Source: Ctena decussata (lineage: Eukaryota > Mollusca > Bivalvia > Lucinida > Lucinidae). Taken from it: a DNA stretch of 64,000 nucleotides. The notes under the pieces were generated by a model. That model searched no databases. It worked only from the letters and a program-made list of their open reading frames with translations, and was not told the origin of the DNA. Of the stretch, positions 22,201 to 32,359 are shown piece by piece. Location of the stretch: assembly GCA_963989385.1 (NCBI GenBank), contig OZ022503.1:48234858-48298857 (forward strand), read 5' to 3'. Each line of letters starts with the position of its first letter. Position 1 is the first letter of the stretch. A program made the position numbers and the translations under genes.

Positions 22201-24171
22201 TTTCAGTTTTTTCGGCCGTAATGGTTCATCATTGCCGTATAAGTCATCTATCTCTGTCTTAATTGATTGCCACAAATCTTCATCAAAATCAAGTTCAAAA
22301 AAAGTTGAGCTCTCTTTCGTGTAGCATACAAACAGAAGCTGCTTTACAGATAAAGCATACATTTCACTTAGACACTGACAAACATAGTAACTTGGAATTT
22401 CGTAGTATATGTTTTCTCGCCTTTCTTTGGGAAAAGGGCATTTTATTTCTACTGCAGACACGCATATTGCATCGTCCATTGTAGAAGTATTGGACAATCG
22501 TAGACTTCCGTCTGGCGAAACTTCAATGAGTATGTCTTTTTGCGAACCGCTTAGCAAATAACAACCTTCTTCTACGTAACATAGTTGTGGACAGAACATT
22601 GGCAAAAACTTTCCAACCATTGTAGCCACTGCATTAGGTTCATTCATTACACCGTGTTCAAAATATTTCTTCACTTCATCTGTCACAGGCATTTCCAAAC
22701 CTTTGATTTTTTTATCGAAATGAGCTTTCTGCTCCTTTAAAGACCTTAAACCGATCGCACTGTGAATGCTACTACCAGTTACCGGCGCAGAAGCCCGAAC
22801 TGTATGCCACATATCACTTCGCTGCTTGATTAAACGTGTTGGTAATGGTTGATCTTGACAGTCAACATCTTTCAACTGAAACATATTTGTTTGGCTTTTT
22901 GGGTTAGCTTCGTCGGCGACACAGAAATTATGGGATGTCAAATTAAGTTCACTGCCAATTTGACATAATTTTCCAACATTACGCAGTGCTGTTTCAAGAA
23001 ACTGTCTGACACGATACAAAAACGCTTGGATTCCACTGATTGCAAATACAAATTTAGACGTCTTCCAATCCTGACCGGCGCGTTCTTTTAACTGCTGCAG
23101 TCCATACTCTTGTTTCTTTTGAAGAGTTCTACTTTCTTTCAGTCTTATTGTCACAAAATATATCAGTACCTTCATCATATCCACAATACTAAACAGCTGT
23201 CTTCTTTCTAGATCACGTTTTGCATCAATAGAAGCGACCATACTGTTAATATCACATATGAGGGCTACCTCTTTTTCTAATCTTGTGCGATTTTCTTCTA
23301 CAGTCGGAGAATTATCAAAGCCAAACATATCTACGTCACCATGTTCACCGTCTAATCCTGATGTAACTTTCTTCCCGTCTACACAAAGCATATTCATCTT
23401 ACTAAAATCACTTGATTCAACAGTTCGTAGTACCTCGTGCATCAATCCTGGTTTAATATAATTTGGAATACTCCCAGCACCATCAAGAAGCACACAGCGA
23501 GCTGGTACTGCAAAATTTATAGCGGATGAATCCGGCTGAAGCAATGTTCGTTTTGTTTCTTTAGTCAAAATCTGTCCTTCAAATCGAGGGCCAGCCATGA
23601 AAGACAAAAATTTTCCATGAAAAAGCCGATAGCCCGCCCTCCAGAATGCCTTTGTTTCATTCCAATACCACATCGTGTTTACAGATGCGCATGAGAACCA
23701 CCTAACGGTTTCCAGCCATAGTCTAAAGGCTATATTTGTCAGAGGATATTTACGTTTCTTTATGAGATTAAAAAATATTGTCAGATAAAACAAAAGCCCA
23801 GCACTGGCTAATATGGTTGCCACTTCCATATCAGTTGCGATCTCCATATATTCTTTCATTTCAGGAGTTAACGTTTCGCTCGCTTCATCAAAAAGTATAT
23901 TTTCTTCTATCACTAAAGTTTGTTTTTTGCATGGTGACGGTGAGGTAAGTAATTTTAACTTTTTGCGCGATGCTTTTTTATGTGAAGAAACGGGAGTAAG
24001 ATTTCTTTTGAACGTTGCACAGCATGTTGGAAACATTTTGGAAGGTGTTCTCGTCGGTGTTTTACAAGGAGTTCGTTGAATAGTATTGGAACGTTTGTAC
24101 TGACTGTGTACCACTTTCATCTTCTTCGGCCTCTTCAGCCACAGGAAGACACTTCTTTTTCGCTTGCCCAT
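16294..24171 (-). CDS. YqaJ-type nuclease protein, three exons
   Basis: Exons 24171-19880, 18673-18539 and 16504-16294 give 4638 nt and about 1545 residues. The long open frame ends at a TAA that is part of a splice donor (GAG|GTAAGT). The next exons have acceptors ATTTCAG and TTTCCAG, and both junctions are phase 2. The start ATG has G at -3 and +4; an acceptor-like ATTTCAG at 24219 suggests a 5' leader exon. Residues 1-75 are very basic; 116-137 are hydrophobic. Residues about 447-640 match the YqaJ/lambda-exonuclease fold: TGS at 465, E511 in HGVMNE, D554 in SPDG, and E575-x-K577 in VEIKCPFP. Other notable blocks are VDG at 264-266, GDVDMFGF at 278-285 and FDGQWYG at 804-810. Residues about 950-1060 are acidic. 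YqaJ proteins resect or cut DNA. Lodged in the giant TIR element, it is the best candidate for mobilisation or replication, by inference. The smaller exons are less certain than exon 1. Confidence 0.75.
17540..17706 (-). mobile_element. tRNA-like SINE head with A-rich run
   Basis: The minus strand reads GGCCCCGATAGCTCAGTGG with a B box GAGTTCGAATCCC. The arms do not pair as in a functional tRNA. An A-rich tract lies at its far side. Confidence 0.6.
18171..18405. mobile_element. Foldback family A, copy 3
   Basis: Complete 235-bp palindrome within YqaJ intron 2, flanked by ATATAT on the left and ATATAT on the right. Confidence 0.9.
18789..18873. mobile_element. Small ACGTC palindrome, family B, copy 3
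   Basis: TACCCAGCGGGGGCATGACG to GTGTGCCTATTGGGTA, 85 bp, within YqaJ intron 1. Confidence 0.75.
18921..19161. mobile_element. Foldback family A, copy 4
   Basis: Complete left end GAGCCGCGACACGA; the right end is mutated (TCATGTCGCTACTC). Lies in YqaJ intron 1. Confidence 0.8.
19530..19709. mobile_element. SINE tail plus GTTGAATCAAC palindrome (family C)
   Basis: 19530-19600 matches the body of the SINE at 10085. 19603-19709 is a separate small palindrome with ends TCCCACTGGGCACACAAG and TGTGTCTGCTGG and repeats of GTTGAATCAA. It shares outer ends with family B but not the inside. Confidence 0.6.
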
Positions 24172-24327
24172 GTCTGGTTATACCTTGGTGAATTTGGAAC
24201 TACGACAGATACTGACTACTGAAATGTCAAATTAAAAATAGAAAATAAGCTTCTCACAGTTAGTAAGCAAAACAAAACAAAAAAAAAGAAAAAAGGAATA
24301 CGTTGCATTAACACGCCGGGTAAACTA

Positions 24328-25250
24328 TCAAAGGTAGCTCCGACGGCGGTACATGAAAAATCGGTTGTGACAGGCATCCGGAAGGGCCTGTGATTAGCAA
24401 AACATTGACATTAAAGGGTACTAGTAGGTGTCCGTCTTTTCTTAAAAATATATGATAACCATGGAGTTTATTGAAAATCAAATAGTGCTTTTCGACCCTT
24501 GAAAATATAAAGTTTTGTTATCTGTCATACCAACCACCACTTTTCATGAATATGAAAGATACGGCTGTAAGTGCCTTTGAGGTCAGACAGAAGTACACAT
24601 AAGAAACGTTTTGATCGAAAGATTTCCTAAATGCAATTTTCCTTCTTACGAATCCGTTTCTTACGGCGCACTGACATAAAAGTAAGGCCCTGTCCCAACC
24701 TTTATATAGACAATCTGCAAATAAGGCTGGACTCTCTGGAAAAAATGGAGGTGACTGTGATGGCAAGGTCTGCAAAAAAACCTTCAGCTTTAAGCTATAT
24801 ATTACTTAAAACACAGGCACCGACATGCTATCATAGGCGCATCCATTAATTTTTAAAAGTATCCAGCCTTATTTTGGGATAGTCGACATTTATATTTGAG
24901 GCAGGAACTTTAGTTTTCATAAGTTTTACAAGACAAACGGATTCGTAAGCATGACAATTACATTTTGGACTTCAAACAACCGAAAAGTTTTCGCTTTGTG
25001 TATTTCTGGCTGACTTTGAAGCGATTTCAAATGTCGCATCTTTCTTGTACATGGAAAGTTCTTGGGGATATGACGGATGACAAAACTATATGAGGGTCAA
25101 ATAACACTCTTTGATTTTTAATCCCCGGTTTTATGTATTTTATCAAAACACGGGTGTCTTCCTTTTATTGTCACTTTTTGCCAAGCACAGGCCACTCTGG
25201 ATGAATGTCACAACCGATTTTATTACCTCCGTCGGAGGTACCTGTGAAAG
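24328..25250. mobile_element. Inverted-repeat-bounded segment, about 0.92 kb
   Basis: Left arm near 24331-24382 (GGTAGCTCCGACGGCGGTA, AATCGGTTGTGACA) is repeated inverted near 25195-25250 (TGTCACAACCGATTTT, CCTCCGTCGGAGGTA). It lies just upstream of the YqaJ start. Short frames inside match nothing I know. No target duplication was identified. Confidence 0.5.
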
Positions 25251-25445
25251 TTTACTAGGCGTGGTTAAGCAGGCGTATGAAAAGACGATAGTCTGTACAG
25301 AAAAAAAATAGCATCCATGAGTATTTCAAAAATAAAAGTACAACAATATGTTTTAGTTGAAATTCATAAACGGTTTCAATTCAAATAACATTTTTTCATT
25401 ACCTGCTTCTGGCATTGTATATGTATATAATATGCTACTATAATT

Positions 25446-25668
25446 GAGCCACGACACGAGTAAAGCACAAAATGGTTGTGCGCACAGCACAGACTCAGAT
25501 TAGCCTTGGCATCCACCCAGTCAGATCAGGGTCTTCACAGTGCGCTTATTGGGTAGCTAAGGGTCTAAGCTACCTCCATGCGGACAGCGAAGACTCTGAT
25601 CAGACCGGGCGAATCTGAGTCTGCGCTGGGCGCACAACCACTTTGTTGGTTTTCTTGTGCAGCGGCTC
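25446..25668. mobile_element. Foldback family A, copy 5
   Basis: GAGCCACGACACGA to GCAGCGGCTC. The right arm lacks about 12 bp of the usual stem (TGCCCAGGCTGA missing). Confidence 0.85.
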
Positions 25669-25767
25669 ATATGTATTCCAAAACTAAGACTGACTTGTCA
25701 TAGCGGCATGGATCTTAGCGGAAGTTGGCTTCTATTGACCCATTTATGCCCAGTGGACTAGACCTCC

Positions 25768-25879
25768 TACCCAGCAGGCACATGACGTTGAAATGACGTC
25801 GTACTGACGTCGATGCGACGTAATGACGTCGCATCGACGTCAGTATGACGTCATTTTAACGTCATGTGCCTGCTGGGTA
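25768..25879. mobile_element. Small ACGTC palindrome, family B, best copy
   Basis: A 112-bp, almost perfect palindrome from TACCCAGCAGGCACATGACG to its complement. It contains about ten ACGTC/GACGT half-sites around a 4-base centre. TGACGTCA-like sites resemble CRE elements bound by bZIP factors, but function is unknown. Confidence 0.85.
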
Positions 25880-26036
25880 TTCTGTCTTCATCAAATGAGT
25901 ATGTTCATTTGACAGTTAAGGGGTTTCCCAGGTTCAGTTTATGTTTAAAGAGTAAAGAGTAATACCCATTTGACTTAATAAGACAAAGCCTTTATTTAAG
26001 GGTCAAGAATATATAAGTAAACTGCCGAAATTAATT

Positions 26037-26297
26037 ACGTGCGTTGCGAAAGACTGGCGAAGCGGGGGATCGAACCTACGATCTCTGTATTGGTAGTCTT
26101 CCGCCTTAGCCTCTGTACTACTGCATGCCGCTTCTACACGAGAGAGAGAGAGACAGAGACGACAAGACGTCGAAATGACGTAGACGTGACGTCAAATCGA
26201 CGTCATGCAGATATTGCAGCACGTGCCGTCGAAATGACGTTACGTCCACGTTGATTCGACGTAATCACGTAGCATCGGCGTCATGTGCCTGTTGGGA
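26037..26297. mobile_element. tRNA-like SINE head and decayed family B palindrome
   Basis: 26037-26135, minus strand: GAAGCGGCATGCAGTAG with B box GGTTCGATCCCCC; the acceptor-like 7-bp stem pairs but the T arm does not. 26163-26297: diverged GACGTC repeats ending CATGTGCCTGTTGGGA. Confidence 0.55.
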
Positions 26298-26419
26298 CTG
26301 GCCAAACTTTAGCTACATTCTTCACAGAGAGAGAGAGAGATACAGACAGAAAGACGGACAGACAGCGAGAGAGACAAGCACTTTCATATACGTAATAAAC
26401 TAGGGCTGGTGGAAAAATA

Positions 26420-26793
26420 TGTTCCTCCCAATCAGGGTTCACAGGACTTTTCAAAAACACATGGACTTCATACAAGGGGGGGGGGGAGAGAAATACAGTA
26501 TCACTTGTATTTATGATCAGAATGAAATTTCGATGTCCAGATGGGCTATGGGTTTGGAATCAGAGAAGGATATGGCAGCCAAAGGAGAGGGATGGGCTCC
26601 GCCTTTCCTATGCTTTACCCAAGATACAGTGGGTCTCTGACCTCGGCTACCCCTACGAAGACTACGAGAAGCTTTACCTTTACCCAGCAGGCACACAACG
26701 TTGAATCAACATTGAATCAACCTTGATTCAACATAATGACGTTGAATTAAGGTTGAATCAAAGTTTAATTGAATGTTATTTGCCGTATGGGTA
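26420..26793 (+). mobile_element. SINE 3' part and family C palindrome
   Basis: 26520-26680 (GAATCAGAGAAGGATATGGC, AAGATACAGTGGGTCTCTGA) matches the 3' half of the SINE at 39088-39365. 26681-26793 is a GTTGAATCAAC palindrome, TACCCAGCAGGCACACAACG to CCGTATGGGTA. A poly-G run is near 26478. Confidence 0.65.
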
Positions 26794-26879
26794 CCTATCC
26801 CGCCGTCTTTGGAATTCAGGCTTTCACTACACACAGCCTTTCATCTCCATATGACTGAAATCCGACTGAAAGGGACACT

Positions 26880-27165
26880 TACTGACTGATTGACTAAACC
26901 GTTGCTTAACGTCCACGGTAAACAGCTATGGTCATGTCGAGACGGTCAGTTAACCTAACCACACTATTCCTGGGCAGGCTTAGACTTCCTAAGCGGCAAA
27001 CCAGTAACCAGTACTAAGTGCACATATTTTCGCCAGTAACTGACAACTGCCCTTCTTGAATCAGCGGAAGGAGAAACGAAAGTATGTGGTCAGACCGGGT
27101 ATCGAACCTAGGTCCTCTGTCTTGTAAGTCAGTTACAATACCTATGCCATCTGACTATCATGAGC
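26880..27165 (-). mobile_element. tRNA-headed SINE, long-core type, copy 1
   Basis: Nearly identical core to 44697-44965 (GCTTAACGTCCACGGTAAAC, CACACTATTCCTGGGCAGG). A tRNA-like head sits at the right on the minus strand (B box GGTTCGATACCC). Confidence 0.8.
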
Positions 27166-27169
27166 AAAA

Positions 27170-27330
27170 CGGGAAAAACCTAAGTCTACCAAATTAGCCT
27201 GCGTATACACGCAGTTTGATAACGATCATCACTGTCTGCTTACACAGCCATTGTGCCAGAAAACAACAAAACCTGTGATCAGGCTGCGTAAGTGCGCAGG
27301 CTGATCAGAACTTTCGCTGTCCACACATGC
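27170..27330. repeat. Diverged inverted repeat with TGATCAG arms
   Basis: GCCTGCGTATACACGCAG and GGCTGCGTAAGTGCGCAGG hairpins followed by CTGATCAGAACTTTCGCTG. Distantly like family A. Confidence 0.4.
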
Positions 27331-27589
27331 CCCAAAAGACCATTTTTTCCTCATAGCACGGCGCATTTTATGATTTGATATTGCCCTGTTAGCGTAACGA
27401 AGTACAACCCCAACTGGCCTTTACGGCCAGTTGGCTATGGAAAACTTTTAGCTTTTTTACCCATTAGTCATATGCAGCGTCTGGTCTGGATCTGTACCGC
27501 TGATTAATGTCCAGTGTGTGGTTTGCTGGGCTTTAATTGGGGCAATTTGGAAATAGGTGTCGTAGGTTTTGCAGCATAGGTAGAGGCGT

Positions 27590-27790
27590 ACAGGTTTGAC
27601 AGCACAGTTGGAGAAAAGAACACAGACCTTTGAGATGATCTGCTACCGAAGACTAATGAACATTTTGTACAAGGATCACGTAACCAATGAGGTTTGCAGA
27701 AAGATCCAAGCCGCCATTGGAGAATATGATGAATTCCTGGCCATGGTCAAGAAACGGAATCTAAGGTGGTCCTTTTTCAGGACACGGGAG
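27590..27790 (+). pseudogene. LINE ORF2 3' fragment
   Basis: The frame from 27596 contains the phrases QLEKRTQTFEM, CYRRLM and KDHVTNE, ending KKRNLRWSF. This is the familiar C-terminal region found in LINE endonuclease/reverse-transcriptase proteins, close to RTE/CR1-type elements. Upstream reverse-transcriptase motifs are missing, and the frame runs into a G-rich repeat at 27787, so it is a truncated relic. It lies about 1.1 kb from the right end of the giant element and is a nested insertion. Confidence 0.7.
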
Positions 27791-28687
27791 GGGGGGGGGG
27801 AGGGGAGAGGGGGCGGGGCGAGGCGAGGCGAGGCGGAAGAGGTGCGCTCGCGAGGTAATACGTACATGTAGGCGCTACGTATCATTTGTCTGCAGCTACC
27901 TATCTCGCGAAAAGGTTCGGAGAGGGATGCCCGTTGCTTTCATAGACTTTCCCATCACCTTTTCCTATCGATTTTTTGGGGTTTAGTGGCATAAAGAAAT
28001 TTAATACAGAAATGCGTGATTGTTGTACTAAATTTGATAAAGGTACATATATATTATGCAATGTCCATGACGTTTGGACAACGTTGGGTAGACGTTGTTC
28101 CATCGTCGTGTGCTCACTGTGGATCAGGCTGTTACAAGTTTGGTAAAATGGCTGGCATTTAATAATTCTGTCATATACAGTCGAAAAATATTGCAAATCA
28201 ACATAATGACGCCAAACTGACTGACTACATATTAGCGAGTCATAGAGCAATAAACGGCATAAACATTTCATTGTCACATATGACAGTTGTTAAAAACTAT
28301 AGTAAACGGTAAATTGGTGCAAAATATCTGTACTGGGCTCTGGAAACTGCTTATTTGACCTTTTTATTAAAAAACTTCGTTATTTTTCCGCTGTACTGGA
28401 CTCGTTGCTAGGGGCGTTGTACTGAAAATTCCTTAATTACAGCGCTATTACCGACTCCAGATACAAAAATGGTATTTTATTCATTTTAAGTATTCAGTAT
28501 CTTCGTTCGCACAGCAAAACAATTTTCCAAAACATCTCATTTTATCAGTTATGCGTCATTTTCTTTCTGTTCATGTAGAAAAGACACTGTAAAGCAAACG
28601 CCTCTCAACGGAGATTCAGCACTACAATTAAACGTGCGTGCAAAAGCAGAAAATACCAATACATACCAAACGCATGATAATTTTAGC

Positions 28688-28697
28688 GGTCCGTAAG
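28688..28697 (-). promoter_or_regulatory. Subterminal motif CTTACGGACC, right
   Basis: Mirror image of 4723-4732, at the same 168-bp distance from the terminus. Neighbouring bases (AAATTAT) also match between the two ends. Confidence 0.5.
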
Positions 28698-28780
28698 GCA
28701 TTTATTATAGGGTAAAACTGATGCATTTCATTACAATGGGTAAACAAAGTTTACTTACCGATTCGCCCCCTCACAATAGT

Positions 28781-28865
28781 CGCCATTTTCGTCGTTGGCT
28801 AGACGTAGGAATTACGAAACCTGGACGTTGTCTTCGTTACCCGTGTTGAATGCCAGACCAGTGTG
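28781..28865 (-). repeat. Right terminal inverted repeat of the giant element
   Basis: 85 bp, exact reverse complement of 4555-4639, followed by ATACT at 28866-28870. Confidence 0.9.
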
Positions 28866-28870
28866 ATACT

Positions 28871-29685
28871 ATTTGTAGGTCATTGTGACTTGTATTTCAG
28901 GATCCATTGAATAACTAATATTTAATTGAATCTTCCTCGGACTTGGAATAGTAAGTCACTTCAGCCCTGCGTCTCATTTGGTACTACAATCTACATGTAG
29001 GTCCCTGTGACCTTAATTTCTCGGTTCACTGATTTTGTCTAATATTTTAAACATCTGTACCTGTGTAGCATCCATAAATACATAATATTTCATACGTGTT
29101 TATTAATATTTGATATGATGAAGCTCTCATTATATGTATAAGTAGTGAATAATGCTTAAGAAAAGAACAAGGTTGATGACCTTTTCACGCATTTGCCAGA
29201 ACACAAGAGTGCAAAGCGTTTCGCCAAGAATACATTTGCTTAACAATATCGGTCGGTTATAATCGACTTCCTGTTCATTTGTTTCATTATTTTCACAAAA
29301 CCAAAGGCTTTACATGCTTATTATTGTGTTAATAAACACTTGTAAAATCTACTGTTCTGAGGTTTCGTAAAAATTCAAATAAAAATTCTCCTTACTAGAT
29401 GTTTTGAGCGGAAATATCTCTTTTAGACTGTGGATAAGAACCAAAAGTATTATATCTGTCAGTTTGGAGGGCTGATATGTCAGCGGAATAGCTTATCATA
29501 TCGAAAAACCGCAGGTAGTTAGTGTACCCCGTTCAGGACCCCATATGCAATAAACCGGAAGTCACGTGATTATTTATGAAACCGCAAACTTAAAAATGTG
29601 CTTATATAAACTGCCAAATGCCAAGCTTTTATAAACATAAATTTTATCAAGATCGGTCGTGGGCACAAAAACGGCCAAAGTGTAA
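28871..29685. other. Right flank, AT-rich, locally duplicated phrases
   Basis: The phrase TGTAGGT..TGTGAC recurs at 28876 and 29000, as at 2463 left of the element. The target locus was therefore probably a diverged local tandem duplication. No gene seen. Confidence 0.5.
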
Positions 29686-29689
29686 CCCG

Positions 29690-29983
29690 TCCTTTAAACA
29701 ATCTTGGTAGTACTCGCTTACCCGATGCTCCATTCTGGTGAAGATTTTTAAGGGTTTTTATCATATATGGGCGTGGTGGCCATGTTGGTCATGTGACCAG
29801 GATGTTTGAACAAATTATCGTTCCTAAGACTCCTGGAGCCTGCATCTGAAATTTGGTTACAATCGGCCCAGGGTTTCAGAGGAGAAGTCATTTGAAATTG
29901 TGGACGGACGACAGACGTACGATGGACAACAAAGCCTACCTATACTATAAGCTCCCCTGGAGCCTCTGGCTCAGGTGAGCTAA
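29690..29983 (+). mobile_element. End of a composite GCTCACC element
   Basis: Contains a unit like that of 1-1455 (CATGTGACC, TTTGAACAA), then a GACGGACGACAGACG stretch and the hairpin GAGCCTCTGGCTC-AGGTGAGCTAA. Confidence 0.7.
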
Positions 29984-30003
29984 CCAGAGGACCATTGGTT
30001 CTG

Positions 30004-32350
30004 TAGCTCACCTGAGTCCATTCACCCTAAGCACTCAGGGGTAAGTAACTGAAAGGTAAATGTACAATATGGCCTAATTTCAAATTTGACTGAGTTGTTA
30101 TGCTTGTCCTAGTTAATATTAGCAAAATTGATGAAGTTACAATAAAAAAAAAAACATGTTTGTAAAACTTTATGCCTAAATATTGCAGTTACACAGAAGT
30201 AAATGCCAATTTGCACTTTTCTCAATGCAAGTCTATAGAAACTTTAAAATGCCATAGCAATGAAACCACGTCAGCAACAATAGAAAACAACAATATTTAT
30301 GTAGTGGCTAATGTCATAAACATGTATGCAGAGAATCAGCTTCATCCCCCTATATTGTATTTGTGGGAAAGATTTTAGAATATTGTTTCAAAAATTTTCC
30401 TTTATGTTGCCATGGCAACGAATCGAATTCAGCGATTTGGACAAAATTAAGATGAATCATAGAGTACTACTCAAGAGACATTTCTGTAGAAAAAAATCCA
30501 AATAACTGCAGTGAGGTAGCAAAAAAATGCCAATTTCCATTTTACCCATTATAAATTAATGGAAACTATAAGTTGACATAGCAACCTAACTGCTTAAGCA
30601 ATTCCCATGAAAAACATTTATTCTAAAGAGGCTAGTACTAAGAATTTTTCTGTAAAGTTTGAGCTTTATTGGCCACATAGTTTCTGCAAAAATGATATTT
30701 TAATATCTTTTCTATTTTTAATCATTTGGTTGCAATGGCAATAAGCCAAATAGTGCAATTTGCATAAATTGAATGAGAGTGGTTGAGGACTACTCTGGGA
30801 ACATTTCTATAAAATTTTGTCAAAATACCTGCAGTGACATAGCAATAAATGCAAATTTACTTTTTTCACATTCTAAGTCAATGGCAATTTAAAGCTGCCA
30901 TAGCAACCAATCTGCTGAAGCAATTGCCAAGAAAAACAGTACTTTTATAGAGGAAAGTACTGAGACCTTTTCTTTGAAGTTTCAGCCTTATTGGTTGCAT
31001 AGTTTCTGAGGAGATGATGTTTGAATATTTTTTTCTATTTTTAACCTTCGGTTGCCATGGCACCCAGCCAAATTGTGCTATTAACATAAATTTCATGTTA
31101 TTGATAGAGAGCTACTCAAGAAACATTTCCGTAAAAGATTTGTCAAATCATCTGCAGAGAAATAGCAATAAATGCAAATTTTCAATTTTTCCCATACAAG
31201 TCAAAGGAAACTGTACGTTGCCATAGCAACCAAAGTTCTGAAGCGATTTGGATGAAAAACAGTATTATTGGTTCCCCCTGCCTATAGATGCTAGATATGA
31301 AATTTGGTAAGAATGAGCCTTGTCGTTTAAAAGGAGATGTATACTAAATAAAGACCAAGCACAAATACATTTTCTACATTTAATTTTGATACCGAACACA
31401 AAATATTAACAAAAGGTGCATTTTTAGCATTTTTCTTGTTTTTATGGCCTTGCCCTTGACCTTGGAAGATTCTGGAGGAAACGAACTGTACATGTATTTG
31501 AAAGCTATTGTAATATTCCAAATAAAGACAAAGTATGAATACACATTCTGTATTTACTGTTGATACGGAACACAAAATATGAATGAAAGGTGCATTTTAG
31601 CATTTTTCTTGTTTTTGTGACCTTGACCTTGACCTTGTAGTTTAATGGAAGAAACAAGCTATATGTGCATTTGAAAGCTATAGTAATATATTAAATAAAG
31701 ACCAAGTCCAAAGACATTTGCTCTATTAAGTGTTGATAAAGAACATAAAATGTGAGAAAAATGTGCATTTTAGCATTTTTCTTTTGTTTGTTACCTTGAC
31801 CTTGACCTTGGAAGCTACTGCAGGAAACAAGCTATATGTGCTTTACAAAATTATTGAAATATATTAGATAAAGACTAAGTACAAATACATTTTCTGTATC
31901 TACTGTTGATACAGAACATAAAATATGAACAAAATGTGCATTTTTAGCATTTTTCTTGTTTTGTGACCTTGACCCTGACCTTGGAGGTTACTGGAGAAAA
32001 CAAGCTATATGTGCATTTGAAAGCTATTGATATATACTAAATAAAGGCCAAGTAGAAAGACATTATATAAATTTACTGTTGATACAGGAAAAAAAATATT
32101 AACACTAATGTGCTTTTTTAGCCTTTTTTTTTGTATTTGTGACCTTGACCTTGACCTTGGCTGTTACTGGAGAAAGCCAGCTATATGTGTATTTGAAAGT
32201 TGTTTTCATTCACTAAATAAAATCCAAGTACAAAGACAATGCTGCAATATTTTGTTGCTAGAGAACACAAAATCATAAGGAAAAAAACGCATTTTAGCCA
32301 TCTTTTCGTGCTTCTGTGACCTTGACCTTGACCTTGAACATAGAAACTAG
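30004..32350 (-). mobile_element. Composite element with 325-bp and 175-bp arrays
   Basis: Starts TAGCTCACCTGAGTCC. 30060-31330: about four copies of a roughly 325-bp unit marked by TTGCCATAGCAACC and GTTGCCATGGCA. 31330-32345: about six copies of a roughly 175-bp unit marked by GACCTTGACCTTGACCTTGG and GTGCATTTTTAGCATTTTTC. The far end is not recognisable. No coding content. Confidence 0.7.
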
Positions 32351-32359
32351 CAATATGTT

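Larger units (their letters stand above)
4555..28865. mobile_element. Giant TIR DNA transposon, 24.3 kb
   Basis: The segment starts and ends with inverted repeats identical over 85 bp, beginning CACACTGGTCTGG. It is flanked on both sides by ATACT (4550-4554 and 28866-28870). After the 85 bp both ends share GGGGGCGAATCGGT, and both carry CTTACGGACC 168 bp from the terminus. It encloses a zinc-finger gene and a YqaJ-nuclease gene, convergently arranged, plus many nested MITEs and SINEs. The identical ends and the intact 1431-codon frame suggest fairly recent mobility. A 5-bp duplication and CAC..TG ends recall Transib/RAG-like elements, but no such transposase was recognised. Two unrelated solo ends in opposite orientation would be the alternative, but the matching duplication argues against it. 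Confidence 0.8.

Noticed and set aside
24518..24849. Short frames on both strands upstream of the YqaJ gene
   Set aside because: No domain, no splice context that reads through, and they lie within the inverted-repeat-bounded segment.
4555..28865. Maverick/Polinton or virus-derived element
   Set aside because: No DNA polymerase B, integrase, ATPase or capsid frame was seen; the duplication is 5 bp rather than 6, and the ends do not start with AG.
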